From: Cryptomeria japonica
Lineage: Eukaryota > Streptophyta > Pinopsida > Cupressales > Cupressaceae
Direction: 5' to 3'
Length of the DNA: 64,000 nucleotides
NCBI RefSeq assembly: GCF_030272615.1
Contig: NC_081410.1
Location: 188,933,619 to 188,997,618, forward strand
The notes under the pieces were generated by a model, which saw only the letters and a program-made list of their open reading frames with translations, was not told where the DNA came from and ran no database searches. This document shows, one piece after another, positions 1 through 12,061 of the stretch. Within the stretch, counting starts at the first letter, position 1, and each line of letters starts with the position of its first letter. The position numbers were made by a program, and so were the translations under genes.

Positions 1-457
1 CTCTTTGTACATAATCAACAGGTCATCCCTTTTCAAAGTGTTTTGGAGACATGCCACATTCTTACTCACACCCAAAAATCATTTGAAGTACTCCTTGTAG
101 TCACCTTTGGGATTTTTTTGGGAAGGGTGAGCCTTCCATAGCCAGCCTAGTGGCAACAACAATAGTCTCCATTGACACTGTGGACTTCACCTTCCCCACC
201 TAATCTTCACCATCCTCCTAGGACTGGGAAAATTGTTTTGATAGTGAAGGATCAAAGTCCTTCATGCCTTTCGCATATTTAGTGAGATTATCCTCAACCA
301 CTTTCTCCTAGAGGGTCACATTCCCTTTGAATCTCACAACTATTAGGCTCTGCTTGAATTGAATTGCCTCCCATTGTTATTGCAATAAAACTAAAGGAAA
401 GGGTTGAGGATGGATGACACAAACCAAGATTAGAAAAGGCCTTGGGTGGTATTAGAA
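1..457. other. Left flank, no gene recognised
   Basis: No open frame or known domain could be supported here. Removing the copia element to its right joins this DNA to 7224 onward, so it is the continuation of the pre-insertion site that also carries the RNase H relic at 7346-7800. A minus-strand stretch near 350-420 has a short ATG frame, but it breaks within about 25 codons. Confidence 0.5.
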
Positions 458-462
458 ATGTC

Positions 463-1722
463 TGTTAGGATAACCGGTGGACAACTGAGAGGGGGGTGAA
501 TCAGTTGTCAACAAATTATATCAATCAAACCACTTTATAACCATTAATCAAAGCATATAAACATTGAATATTGGAATAGCAGAAATAGATACCAGTAAAC
601 AATAAAACTTAAGAATGAAAATGACAATCAATACGATGCAACCATACCACATAACACCGTGATTTTTACATGGAAAACCTGGTAAAGGGAAAAACCATGG
701 TGGGAAGCCTACCCACGGTCAGATAATACTTCTATAGAAAGTGTGTGATACAATGAGGGGCCTACACATGCAGGATGGCACACTACCTAGAGTGTATTTC
801 TCATTACAAAGGTGTCTCACTAACTACAGAGAAGTTATAACCACCTCAATATAATTGGACAACAATCTAGAAGAATGAACTGCCAGAGATAGCATCTACC
901 ATGCCTGATTATAGTTCCAGTTAAGCTCAATACCAGAGGTCTTTGACCTCTTACATAAACCCAATTCAATCTTCAATGATTAACCAAATCTCCTACTTGA
1001 ATGATATTCTATTATTCACACATTACATTCCTCTGCCACTCCCAATCCTATGATCTACAATGAGATCTTACATTTATTTATACCAATCCTAAGACCTAAA
1101 CTAATTAGGTTGGCCACCTATAAGATATTACAATAAGATCATTACATATATCCACATTACAATGATATTCCATGTTGGCTTTAGACCAAAACAACTTTAA
1201 CCAATCCATAAATCATCCCAGTAACATATAGAGAATACATTACATGATATCAGTCCATAACTTAGATAGGTACTGGACCTAATCTAGGTTCACCACGCCA
1301 AAGCGATGTCTCCAATCAGTTGATGCATGAAAAAAGATCATCTTCAACATCCTGAATTCCATATAGAAGCCACACAATCACCACTTATGCATCCTGTCAA
1401 TGATTCTCAGTAAAAGCTATGCCAGTAAAACCTTAAACCCTTATCAGTATAGACTTACTAGAGTGTATGATAGCATCTGATCACCAAGTCAATACCAAAT
1501 GACCAAAGCATGCTCCAGAAATATGTAACACATCAAACCAAACATACTACATTGATCCAAACATGTCGAAAGTGTCCAACAAATAGTCCCTTTTGTCAGT
1601 AACACTAGATCTTCTGTCGGTAATCAAAAGTTGTCTATTGTTAACCAACCATAAAAGCTAGTGTTGACATCAATGACAAAACATCAATGCAACACGTAAT
1701 CAATTCCTTTATATTGCCAAAA
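463..1722 (-). repeat. 3' LTR of the copia element
   Basis: This is the direct copy of 5958-7218. It begins TGTTAGGATAACCGGTGG and ends in the CCAACA-type terminus; one base differs from that terminus (GCCAAAA here). The copies differ by scattered substitutions such as CCGG against CAGT, so the insertion is not very recent. Confidence 0.93.
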
Positions 1723-1736
1723 ATCTCCCCCTTTGG
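1723..1736 (-). other. Polypurine tract of the copia element
   Basis: On the minus strand the run CCAAAGGGGGAGAT directly abuts the 3' LTR. This is the usual position of the plus-strand primer. The same tract recurs beside the LTR at 23050. Confidence 0.8.
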
Positions 1737-2075
1737 CATTGATGGAAACACTAGAAGTGAAAAAGAAAACATCTAAGTGCCAGGAAATGCCAAACATTTC
1801 TCATAGAAGATATAACAATGAAAAACTGAAAAATCCTATCAACTCCCCCTAAGGAGTGCAGTCCAATCTAAATATGATCTGAAGCTCTCCCATAAACATT
1901 ATTTTTCACATATAACTCTCCCCCTTTGACATCAATGCCAAAGATATGACATAGATATCAAAATTCTATGAATCTCAAAGCTGACTACTCCCCCTGAGTA
2001 GTAGCAACACTACATCAATCCGGAGCAAAGGATAATGTTGATGATCCATACCGGACTGATGCATTTCTCCATACA

Positions 2076-5000
2076 TTAAGTTTCTACCAGAGGGGTAGAT
2101 ACCCCTAACCTATCTCTCAAATACTTAAATGATTCCTTAGACAACGATTTAGTGAATATATCTGCAATTTGTTCTTTAGTGTTCACATAAACCAATTTGA
2201 CTTCCTTTTCTTCCACCTTTTCCTTTGGAAAGTTATATTTTATTGATATGTGCTTATTCTTAGAGTTAAATATCAAATTATTAGACATGTCAATAGCTAC
2301 AGAGTTATCACAATAGATAACTACCGGTTCACTACAATTTACCTTGATATCCTTCAATATTTGCTTCATCCATGGGACTTGTGTACAATTAGTTGCTGCT
2401 GCAACATATTTAGCTTTTGTAGTAGATAAAGAAATGCATGACTATTTTTTGCTGATCCATGAAACCAATTACTTTCCAAGAAAGAAAGTTCCACCAGCAG
2501 TTCTCTTACTATCATCAGTATCTCCTGCCCAATCTGAATCTGTTTATGCACATAAAGTGAAGTTATCATCTCTATATATAATACCATAAGCCATATTTTG
2601 TTGTTCCTTGCAAATACTGAAATATCCTCTTTACTGCACATTCGTGATTTTCTTTAGGATTAATTTGATATCTTGAAACAATACTTACTATATTCATAAT
2701 ATCTGGTCTAGTCCGAGTTAGATATAACAAGCCATCAATCATAGACTTATACCTTGTTGAATTTATTGGTGCAGATGTGTCTTTGATAGATAATTTTTCA
2801 CTTGTCACCAAAGGAGTACTTACCGGTTTGGAATTATCCATACCAAACTTCTTCAACAATTCCCTTAGATACTTAGTTTGATAGATAAAGATGCCTTTGC
2901 TATTTTCAGTAATTTGCAAACCTAATAAAAATCTCATTTCACCAATCATAGACATTTCAAATTCATTTTTCATAATATTAGAGAATTCCATACACAATTT
3001 GTCTTCACCTCCAAAAATGATATCATCAACAATTACTTCAATAATCAAAATATCATCATCAGTGATCTTATAATATAAATTATTGTCAGCACTGCCTTTA
3101 GTAAAACCAAGCTTTAAAAGATATTTATCCAATCTTGCATACCAAGCTCTGGGAGCTTGTTTCAGTCCATATAATGCTTTCCTTAACCTGCAAACCATAT
3201 CTTTGTCATTTGTCAGTGAAAATCCATCAAGCTGCTCAATGTATACTTCTTCCTCAAGTTCACCATTCAAAAATGAATTTTTAACATCCATTTGATATGC
3301 CTTATAGTTTGTGTATGCTGCATAGGCAAGAAATAGTCTAACAACTTCAATTCTAGCTACAGGTGCAAATGTATCACCATAATCAATTCCTTCCATTTGA
3401 GAATATCCTTTACAAACTAGTCTAGCCTTATTTCTTACAACTTGACCATCCTCATTCAGTTTATTTCTAAAAACCCATTTAGTTCCAGTAACATTCTTAT
3501 TTTTAGGTCAAGTCTCATTCTTCTTTATCTGATCTAATTCATCTTCCATAGCCTTTAACCAATGTTTATCTTTACAAGCTTCAATAACAGATGCCAGTTC
3601 AACTTGAGAAATAAGACATACCTCTTCATTTGTCAATCTTCTTCTTGCCATAACACCCTTGTTCCTATCTCCAATGATTTGATCTTCAGAATGATTTAAC
3701 CTTACATACCTTGGTGTCTTCTAAACTTCAGGTTCACTATTCTAATCATCAATCACAGTTGAATTTTTTTATTATACCAGTGTAACTATCTCAGTGTCTT
3801 GTACCGGTTGAGGCATTGTCGGTTCAGTTATGATCATTTCCACTGTCGGTTCCCTATCATAAGATATAGATTGATCTTTGTATTTCTCACCCACTTTCAC
3901 ATTTGTGCTCTCCACAATTTTCTACAATCTTTTGTTATAACATCTATATGCTTGGTTGTGAATTGAATATCCAAGAAATATCCCTTCATCACATCTAGGA
4001 TCAAACTTCACAATTGAATCATCCCTTTTTATATAACATTTACTTCCAAAAATTCTGAAATACTTAATAGTAGGTGTATGTCCAAACCATAATTGATAAG
4101 GAGTCTTACGAGTTTCATCTTTGATATGAACTCTGTTGAATGTATAGACTGTTGTACTCACTACTTCTCTCTAGTAGATGTGAGGCAATTTATATTCCAT
4201 CATCATGGTTCTTGCTGCATCCAAAATGGTTCTATTCTTCCTTTCCACTACTCCATTCTGTTGAGGAGTCCAGGGTATAGATAAATGTCTCCTAATTCCA
4301 TTTGTCTCACAATAACTATTAGATTCACGAGAAGTGAACTCAACACCTTGATTCGATCTTAGAAATTTGATTTTCAATCGAGTTTCTGTTTCCACCTTTG
4401 CTTTGAAGATATTGAATTTCTCAAAAGCTTCTGACTTCTCCCTTAGAAAAGTCACCCACATCATTCTAGAATAATCAACAATTATTAGCATGAAGTATCT
4501 ATCACCTTGAAAGCTTCTGGTCCTTGCTGGACCATATAAGTCAATATGAGTCAAATCAAGAACATCATTAGATTTATCATGTATGCTCTTAAAAGAAGTT
4601 CTAACTTGCTTTCCCAATTGACACTCCTTACATGCCAGATTATGAGGCTTTATAATCTTAGGTATATCTCTAACTGCCTTTGTTGAACTGATCTTAACAA
4701 TATAGTCAAAATTAACATGACACAACCTCTTATGCCATTACCAAATCTCATCAATATGAGCAATCAAACATGTCTTATTACCAGTGTTCAAGTGAAAGAT
4801 ATTACCTCCAGTCTGAGTACCAGTTGCAATATCCAAACCAGTTATGTTAATGATTTTTCATTTCCTATCTTTGAACTGAAGTTGGAATCCCTTGTCCACC
4901 AATTGACCGACACTTAAAAGATTATTCTTCAAACCTTCTACATAATAGACATTGTCAATATTATGCTCACCATCCAAAGAAATAATACCTCTACCTTTGA

Positions 5001-5899
5001 TCATACATGCTTTGTCATCTCCAAATCTTACTTGACCGTCATTGAATTCTTGTGGGGACAAAAAATTTCTTCTATCTCCAGTCATATGATGTGAGCATCC
5101 ACTATCAATTACCCATTCATCCTTGTATTCAACTTTTATTTCCAAGGCCTTTACTTCATTTGTGATAGCCGGTTTTGGTTCATCTTCCTTTAAAGCATAG
5201 AACACCCATTCCTTTCAATTTCTAGATGCACTAGAAGAGTCTCCTGTCGGTTCATCCTCTGAATAATCACTTACTCCTTCCTCATCCGCTATGTAGAATT
5301 GTTTGTTTTTCTTGAATCTATATTTGTTCTAATTAGGCTTAAATGATTTCTTAACTCTTTCTTCAAATCTTGCATTCCTTTCAAGACATCTAGATGCAAA
5401 ATGACCAATCTTATTACATGAAAAACATTTAAAAGGTGCTTTTCCTTCATACTTACTTCCTGTTGGTCTTTTAGGTACTCTTCTAGCAAATAAGGCTTCA
5501 AGTTGCTCAAATTATTCATCCTCTTTCCTCATATCTTCCAATTATTTTTCATATAGGGCTTTCCAATCACTCTTGCCGGTAGATGATGATGCATGAAAAG
5601 AAGGTTCAGATTTTGCAGCTCCAGAAGGTCCAAATTCGTTAAGCTCAAAAGAAGATAATTTCCCAATCAGAATGTCTCTGTTAACTGAAGTGTTTACCAT
5701 TATTCTCAATTCATTAATTGCAATAGCCTTCATCTTGTAAGCTGATATTTCATCTTCACTCAGAGATCCTTCACAATATTGAATTCCCATGACAATCTCA
5801 TCAACTTTTCTATAAATGTAGCAATTCTTTCATTGTCATCCATCTTCAAGTTCTCTTTTGAAAAATAGTTGCCGGTGGATTTGAAGTATTAGTTGCCAT
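2076..5899 (-). pseudogene. Broken copia gag-pol polyprotein
   Basis: Gag starts at an ATG at 5899 (MATNTSNPP) but jumps after a few codons to a C-terminal gag segment (5790-5542), so most of the capsid region is deleted. A CX2CX4HX4C zinc knuckle lies near 5390-5435, in a different frame from the open reading around it. Protease has VIDSGCSHHMTGD (about 5090-5120). Integrase (4725-4171) keeps the first Asp in HIDLYGP and the Glu in QQNGVVERKN, but the second catalytic Asp is Asn (RSNQGVEF). Reverse transcriptase (3396-2572) has [14 protein letters not shown]; its active site reads [10 protein letters not shown], with Ile replacing the usual Tyr of YVDD. RNase H spans about 2641-2076 and ends near LVYVNTKEQIADIFTK. 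Frameshifts and stops separate these blocks, so no functional product is expected. Confidence 0.93.
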
Positions 5900-5943
5900 A
5901 GGATCTACCTCAAGTGGTTAAGCTTCTACAAAAGATGACCAAC

Positions 5944-5955
5944 TCTCTGATACCA
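5944..5955 (-). other. Primer binding site, initiator Met tRNA
   Basis: On the minus strand TGGTATCAGAGA lies two bases inside the 5' LTR end. It matches the standard copia primer site complementary to initiator methionyl-tRNA except for the last base. Confidence 0.88.
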
Positions 5956-5957
5956 AT

Positions 5958-7218
5958 TGTTAGATTAATCAGTGGACAACTAAGAGGGGGGGTGAATCAG
6001 TTGTCAACAGAGTATATTAATCAAACCACTTTATAACCATTAACCGGAGCACATAAACATTGAATACCGGAATAGCAAAAACATATATCGATAAGCAATA
6101 AAACTTAAGAATGAAATAGATAATCAACACAATGCAAACATACCACATAACACCATTATTTGTACGTGGAAAACCCAGTAAAGGGAAAAACCACGGTGGG
6201 AAGCCTACCCATAGTCAAATAATACTTCTGCATAAAAGTATGTGATACAATGAGGGGACTGCACATGCAGGAAGGCACACTGCCTAGAGCGTATTGCTCA
6301 TTACAAAGGAGTCTTATTGACTACAAAGAGGTTATAACCACCTCAATATAATTGGACAACAATCCAGAAGAATGAACTACCAGAGATAACATCTACCATG
6401 CCTGATTACAATCCTGGTTAAGCTCAATACCAGAGGCCTTTGACCTCTTACATTAACCCACTTTGATCTTCAATGATTGACCAAATCTCTTACCTGAATG
6501 ATATTCTATTATTCACACATTACATTCCTTTTCCACTCCAAATCTTATGATCTACAATGAGATCTTACATTTATTTATACCAACCCTAAGACCTAAACCA
6601 ATTAGGTCGGCCACCTAAAAGATATTACAATAAGATCATTACATATATCCACATTACAATGATATGCCATATTGGCTTTAGACCAAAACAACGTTAACCA
6701 ATCCATAATCATCTCGGTAACGTATACAGAACACGTTACATGATATCAGTCTATAACCTAGATAGGTATCAGACGTAATCTGGGTCCACCACACCAAAGC
6801 GATATCTCCAATCAGTCGAGGCACGAACAAAGATCATCTTTAGCATCCTAAATTCCATCTAGAAGTTGTACAATCACCACTTATGCATCCTGTCAATGAT
6901 TCTCAGTAAAAGCTCTGCTTGTAAAACCTTAAACCCTTACCGATGTAGGCTTACTAGAGTGTATGATAGCATCTGATCACCAAGTGAATACCAACTGACC
7001 AAAACATGCTCTAGAAACATGTAACACATCAAACCAAACATACTCCAATGATCCAAACATGACAAAAGTGTCCAACAGATAGTCCCTTCTGCCGGTAACA
7101 CTAGATCTTCTGTCGGTTATCAAAACCTGTATGCTGATAACTAACCATAATAGCTAGTGTTGACATCAGTGACAAAACATCAATGCAACACATAATCAAT
7201 TCCTTCATATTGCCAACA
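5958..7218 (-). repeat. 5' LTR of the copia element
   Basis: This is the direct repeat of 463-1722, next to the primer site. The target duplication ATGTC follows at 7219-7223. It carries the conserved block reading GAGGGGGGGGTGAATCAG on the plus strand near its 3' terminus. As the 5' LTR it would have held the promoter for minus-strand transcription. Confidence 0.93.
6568..6582 (-). promoter_or_regulatory. Candidate TATA box in the copia 5' LTR
   Basis: TGGTATAAATAAATG on the minus strand lies about 610 bp before the LTR end at 5958. The same box is kept in the 3' LTR at about 1072-1087. The call rests on motif and position only. Confidence 0.55.
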
Positions 7219-7345
7219 ATGTCGTTTTCCCTTCCTTTAAAAAAGCAAGTCCACTTTATGAAATGATTGAAGTATGTTGTGGACAGTATACAAAGCAAAA
7301 AGGTGATTTTCAAATCTTTAGGATTCCTAGATTTTATTATCCTCA

Positions 7346-7800
7346 TTAATCATGGCAAGAATATCCATGGGCAATTCATGTTGATCTATCCAGATTTTAA
7401 TCCTCTAAGAGAAAGGACCCATGTTGGCTAACATGTCTGCAATCCTATTGCCTTCTTTGAGGATGTGTTGAAATATCACGTGGTCCAATGTAGCGGTGAC
7501 ACCTTGGCATCTTGAAATGATATCCGCGACCTACCAACCTAGTTTGGCTATACCTTGTAACAACATAATAATATTTTTGGAATCATCTTTGATGATTAAC
7601 TCTCCTTTATTTTTGGCAATATGGATTCTATTAAAAGTCGACATCACCTCTTTCATGCTGGAGGTTTGGGTACCGAGATTAGCCACGTAGGTTGCCACCA
7701 CTTTTTCATCCGAGTTTCTAATGACACCACCCCCTCCCACCTAACTCGGCTTCCCTTTAGAGGACCCATCAGAATTTTACTTCAACCAACCAAGATCTTC
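7346..7800 (-). pseudogene. LINE-type RNase H domain relic
   Basis: The minus strand reads an RVT_3/RNase H pattern: a first strand with NSDGSSKGKP (about 7760), then GGGGVIRNSDEKVVATYVANLG, a central DDSKNI block containing a catalytic-type Asp, and a C-terminal GNRIADMLANMG motif near 7430. This domain order is typical of the RNase H at the end of plant non-LTR retrotransposons. Stops break it after the first block and near the centre. No reverse transcriptase was seen upstream. A domesticated RNase H-like gene fragment is the alternative; the domain call is firmer than the element call. Confidence 0.7.
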
Positions 7801-7823
7801 AATAATGTATACATTACATAAAT

Positions 7824-9310
7824 ATATTATGATTCTAAAGATATGAGTCTTTTTTCCTATTCTTTCAATTTGGCAAGATGCTTCATGTCTTCATTTTTCA
7901 TAACAACCATATGAAAATGGTGGTGAGATTTTAATTCCATCCAAGGACTTAATACGTGATATAGCAACAAATATATGAAAAAATAAAAAACATAATTTAT
8001 TATGAAAGGTACTCTGAATCCACAAATTTTGGTTTAGCATTATGCAATTGTTGTGATAATGTTAAAAAATATACATTGTATTTTTATATTAGTAATATAT
8101 ATGTAATATTTATAAATTTGAAACATAATATAATTACACAAGCCATTAGTCGTCCAGCTTAATAGTAAACTATAACCATAATCATCCATATTTAGATAAA
8201 AGTCAAAATCTAATTTTCTATCCTCTTTTTAAGTATTTAATAAAACCGTGATGTATAAGATTAGATTTCTCATGCTTGTATTGTTCATCATAGAACATGT
8301 CGCTTGCAAATCCAAATAATGCTCCAACTTTCAATAACACATTTCACACCTTGTCGAACAGTTCTTCGGCTTGTCTGATTTCAGTCTTCAATTGCTGCTA
8401 TTGTTAGGATAACATCTTGTATTTCATGTATTATTTGTGTTGTATGTTATCCACTTATTTGATTAGTTTGTCCATTTAGGTTTCAATTAACCTATTTGAA
8501 ACATCTAACTTGGTACAAGTTATAGTCATTTATTGAATTATGGGTTTTCGTGTGTTTTTGTAGTGAAATTGTGTCATTATCTCATGTAATTTTGAACAAA
8601 CTCTATTTGTTGATGTCTTCTTTACTCTTTATTTTCAAAATTTATCCTTTGGTGAGGCATCCTACAAAATAAACATACAAATAATTTAAATTAAATATAT
8701 AAATATTTAAGTACATTTTTTAAACTTACAAATCACTTATTATTACTATATTATTTAAAATTCACCAATTATTTTATACATTTTGAAAGGTTTTAAAATT
8801 ATCACTAATAACAAACAACTATGCTATTTCATAGGAATAATTCATTCTTGCTAGGCATATTGTAGATAATATTATAACACAATACAAATATGATAAATAT
8901 ATTGAAAAACAAATACTAAAAAAATATTTATGATTCCAAATCACTTCCTATTAAATGTGTTCTTACTAATAAACTTAGCATTAATGGTATTAACAAGTGT
9001 CACACAGTGGCGAGTACTTGCCTTCATAGTATTGTAATAAAAATATTTGTTGCAATTCTTAATTATAATTTTGTATTATTGTTATTTTAAAATTCTATTA
9101 TTTTAATTATATTTTTGTAATATTAACTATAACTCTCACTTCAATAAAATAATCTTAATATTTATAATATAACATAAACATTATAAAAAAATACATTTTT
9201 CTTAAGAATATAATCCCAATTTGATTAAAAAAATTATATAATTATAATTATAATAATAAAATTGGCTCGTTAATGGGCCTTTATGGGCTAATCCATCTCT
9301 TTTTAAGGTT
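7824..9310. other. AT-rich intergenic DNA, nothing recognised
   Basis: The stretch is strongly AT-rich with many A and T runs and no open frame longer than about 60 codons. The part from 8640 to 9260 is the most AT-rich. I saw no repeat termini or RNA gene. Confidence 0.6.
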
Positions 9311-9318
9311 AAAGAGGT

Positions 9319-9530
9319 TGAATGGACTAGACCAAATGCAAGTTGGATTAAAATTAATTTTGATGGGGCTTCCAAGAGAAATTCGGGGCCATCCAGAGTA
9401 GGTTAAGTTCTCAAGCATGAGCAAGGAAATCTATTGGCAATAGGAGCGAAAAAAAATCAAAGATGGGATCAGTAATGAAGTTAAAGTCAGTGTGGCGTTA
9501 ATGGCAGCCACCTTCACAAGAAAGTTGTAG
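9319..9530 (+). pseudogene. Second RNase H relic, plus strand
   Basis: The plus strand reads WIKINFDGASKRNSGP, followed by a VLKHEQGNLLAIGA block and, after a one-base frameshift in an A run near 9450, SNEVKVSVALMAAT. This is the N-terminal half of an RVT_3-type RNase H (first catalytic Asp in FDGAS, then the central Glu helix). Only about 70 residues remain. It is oriented opposite to the relic at 7346-7800 and is probably from another LINE copy. Confidence 0.65.
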
Positions 9531-11284
9531 AATATGCTAGGCCTCGCCTATAAACGGACATAGACACTTCATGTTTCAATGTTACTAGTTGAGATATTTT
9601 AAGTTTGATTCGAATGATATGGACATTGGTTTATGAACTTATCATAATTAGATTTATTGATGAATGTCGAATAATATAATAATACTTTTGAAATCTTATA
9701 TATGTAAGGTAAAAATTATTGTACAACTAACTTAAAATGAGCAAATATTTTTAACTGGATATAATATAATGATTTTACTTATGGTGAATGAGGTGAATGA
9801 AAATATTTATGTCTTGCAATGATTGTAAGTTTTAAGGATTGTGATTACTTGTCATGTTGGACAATGAGATGAACACTATGGAGATTTTGTGAGACATTGG
9901 ATTTTTTCTAACTTGCTTATGCTAATGCAAGTGATTTGTGTTTAGATCAATGAATCGTTTGGCAATAAATTCCTAGCAACATGCTCAAATAATCAAGAAA
10001 AGAGGTACACCAATTACATATTTTTATATTCATTATGATATGGATGGGATATCAAATCTATAAATAGACTATATTTTCATTGCATTCATGTATAATAACT
10101 CTTCTTTATAAATTGTCGAAAGGATGATGATTCTTTGAGTTCAATGTTTTCAAAAAAATTCTAATATGTTTCAAATGGATTTTATTGATGGATGATATCA
10201 ACATTTTCCCTCCATAAAAGAAAGCTTCTTGTAGTGAAAATAAGAGTTATGAGGATTGTAGTTGTTGAAATCTATAAGAAATAGATACATTTGAATATTT
10301 GATGCTAATTTGATATCGTGAGTTTATAAATAATAATTACAAATAAAATCCATTTCAGTTATGTATATAATGGTCTATCATGTGCACTACTTGTAAATGA
10401 TCCTATGTGTACTCTATTCCTTATTATCTATCTTGCCTTTGTTATTCAAATATGTAATATATCCTAAAAGAATGGGCAATATGATTTGAAAGAGATCACT
10501 TGAAAGATAAAACTAAAAGAAGCAATAAGTATTTGTGCTCTCTAGTCATATTTGCAAGGATGGTTTTATTCGACTTGTCTCCAATTTTAGTAAATTCACC
10601 TAATGGTGATTTGAGTTGACTATTGAAACATTAAAATATTTTATTTAATCAATGTTATTTTCTATAATCAAGACCATTAAGGCAATAGCTATTCTAGCTC
10701 CAAAACCGCATGCCTCTTCATGATATCACATGCAAGGACATTATGCCATGAGACCGATGTTCTGGGACCCTCCAATGATGTAAAGGCATCTTGTTGTCTG
10801 ATGGCATGGAGGCATGTTGTTGTTTTGCAGTTGATGGAAAAGATTGCAAACGACTAACATTTTGCATTTGATGGAAAATCTTGCATGTGGCTAACATTTT
10901 GTTGGCCGCTCTCACGATTATGGGCACAACTACATGTGTTGAAAAAAGCACAATTTTTTTTGTTGTTGAAATTTCAGACAAAACAAATAACAAGAATCAA
11001 TAACCCGACAGTTTGAAATTTTTTTCAGATTCTTTCGTATGGGAGCTGCATGGGCAAGAGAGGGCAAGAGAGAGTCGAAATAATTTGAGAAGAGGTGAAA
11101 TAATTCAAGAAAATATCTATTGCTCTGGTTGAATGTCCCTGGTTGAATCACAGGGCGAGGGAGTTGCACATCCAGTTGAGGTATATGCATTATATGGATA
11201 TATGTATATATTTTTAAATCATGTCGGGCTTTTTGTGATCTAACATGTCTACCCACAATTTTTTGAGTGTCCATTGCATCGTAG
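9531..11284. other. Intergenic DNA, no supported gene
   Basis: AT-rich to 10700, then more balanced. Minus-strand open frames of 91 and 151 codons near 10718-11385 show no motif or homologue that I recognise and overlap in two frames, so I treat them as chance. Confidence 0.5.
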
Positions 11285-11790
11285 GGTGTGCAGGAGGTGT
11301 GAAAATTGGACACAAGGTTTGTGGCTGCAAAGGTGAGGTCAAAGCCACATGCATAATGCAAGTTGTATGGGTTTATTCTTATCACCTGCTAACAAGCAGA
11401 TTTTTTATGTGCAGGGAGGAAGGATTGTAGTGCAGAGGTGGGTGGGAGGTGTTAAGATTGGTGTGGAGCGTTTGGCGGTAGAGGTATGTTCAAACCCCAA
11501 TAGATAGAACGATAGTTTTTTTTATTTCCTCTAACATTTACTTACTGTTATCCATTGTGAAATTTTTTTATCATTTTTGTAGCTCAGAGGTGGGTGGGAG
11601 GTGTTAAGAGGACTAAGATTTGTGTGGAGGGTTGGGCAGCAATGGTAAGTTCAAACCCTAACACATAACACAATATTTTTTTGTTTTCTAACATTTACTA
11701 TTTTGACTGTGAATTTTATTTATCATTTGCAACATTCAAGTGGATGTGTTAGGAAACCAAGGTTCATTATTTTTTTGATGGTTAGGTAAG
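11285..11790 (+). repeat. Four degenerate tandem units of about 150 bp
   Basis: A core resembling GGTGGGAGGTGTTAAG recurs at about 11288, 11440, 11592 and 11740. The two middle units match best, including the following GTTCAAACCC and AACATTTACT stretches. Each core is preceded by a T-rich tract ending in AG and, in the first three units, followed by a GT donor-like sequence (GGTGAGGTC, GGTATGTTC, GGTAAGTTC). The outer units are much more diverged. No continuous protein frame runs through them. Confidence 0.7.
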
Positions 11791-12061
11791 GAAGAGTACA
11801 AGGTATGTATATTTTCCTAATCATATGTGCCAGTTTTCCATAGTGAGCAGAGCTATGAAAATGAAATGCCAATTATCTTCGTTCTCTGTATGTAAAAATT
11901 AAAATTGTTTGAAAGCATCCACTGTTTTCTTGGGCCAATGAAACACAATTTTGTTATTTTATTTGTTGAAAGGTTGTGTGATAGGGCCCAATATGTTAAG
12001 AGTTAAAAAACACAACGGGTTGCTTGCTTTCTATAACTTTTCAATTGTTATAGTGCATCAC

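Larger units (their letters stand above)
463..7218 (-). mobile_element. Complete Ty1/copia LTR retrotransposon with deleted gag
   Basis: Two direct LTRs of about 1260 bp (463-1722 and 5958-7218) flank a 4.2-kb interior. The ends read TGTTAG and GCCAACA on the plus strand. The 5-bp target duplication ATGTC is perfect (458-462 and 7219-7223). On the minus strand an initiator-Met primer site follows the 5' LTR and a purine tract precedes the 3' LTR, so the element is read right to left. Protein order is gag remnant, zinc knuckle, protease, integrase, reverse transcriptase, RNase H, which is the copia order. The interior is broken and gag has lost most of its capsid region, so this copy is not autonomous. 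The VDDIIFGG active-site surroundings recall SIRE-type copia elements, but lineage is uncertain. Confidence 0.95.

Noticed and set aside
10718-11385. Overlapping minus-strand open frames of 91 and 151 codons
   Set aside because: No recognisable motif, two overlapping frames, no plausible start context; the right part enters the 150-bp repeat array.
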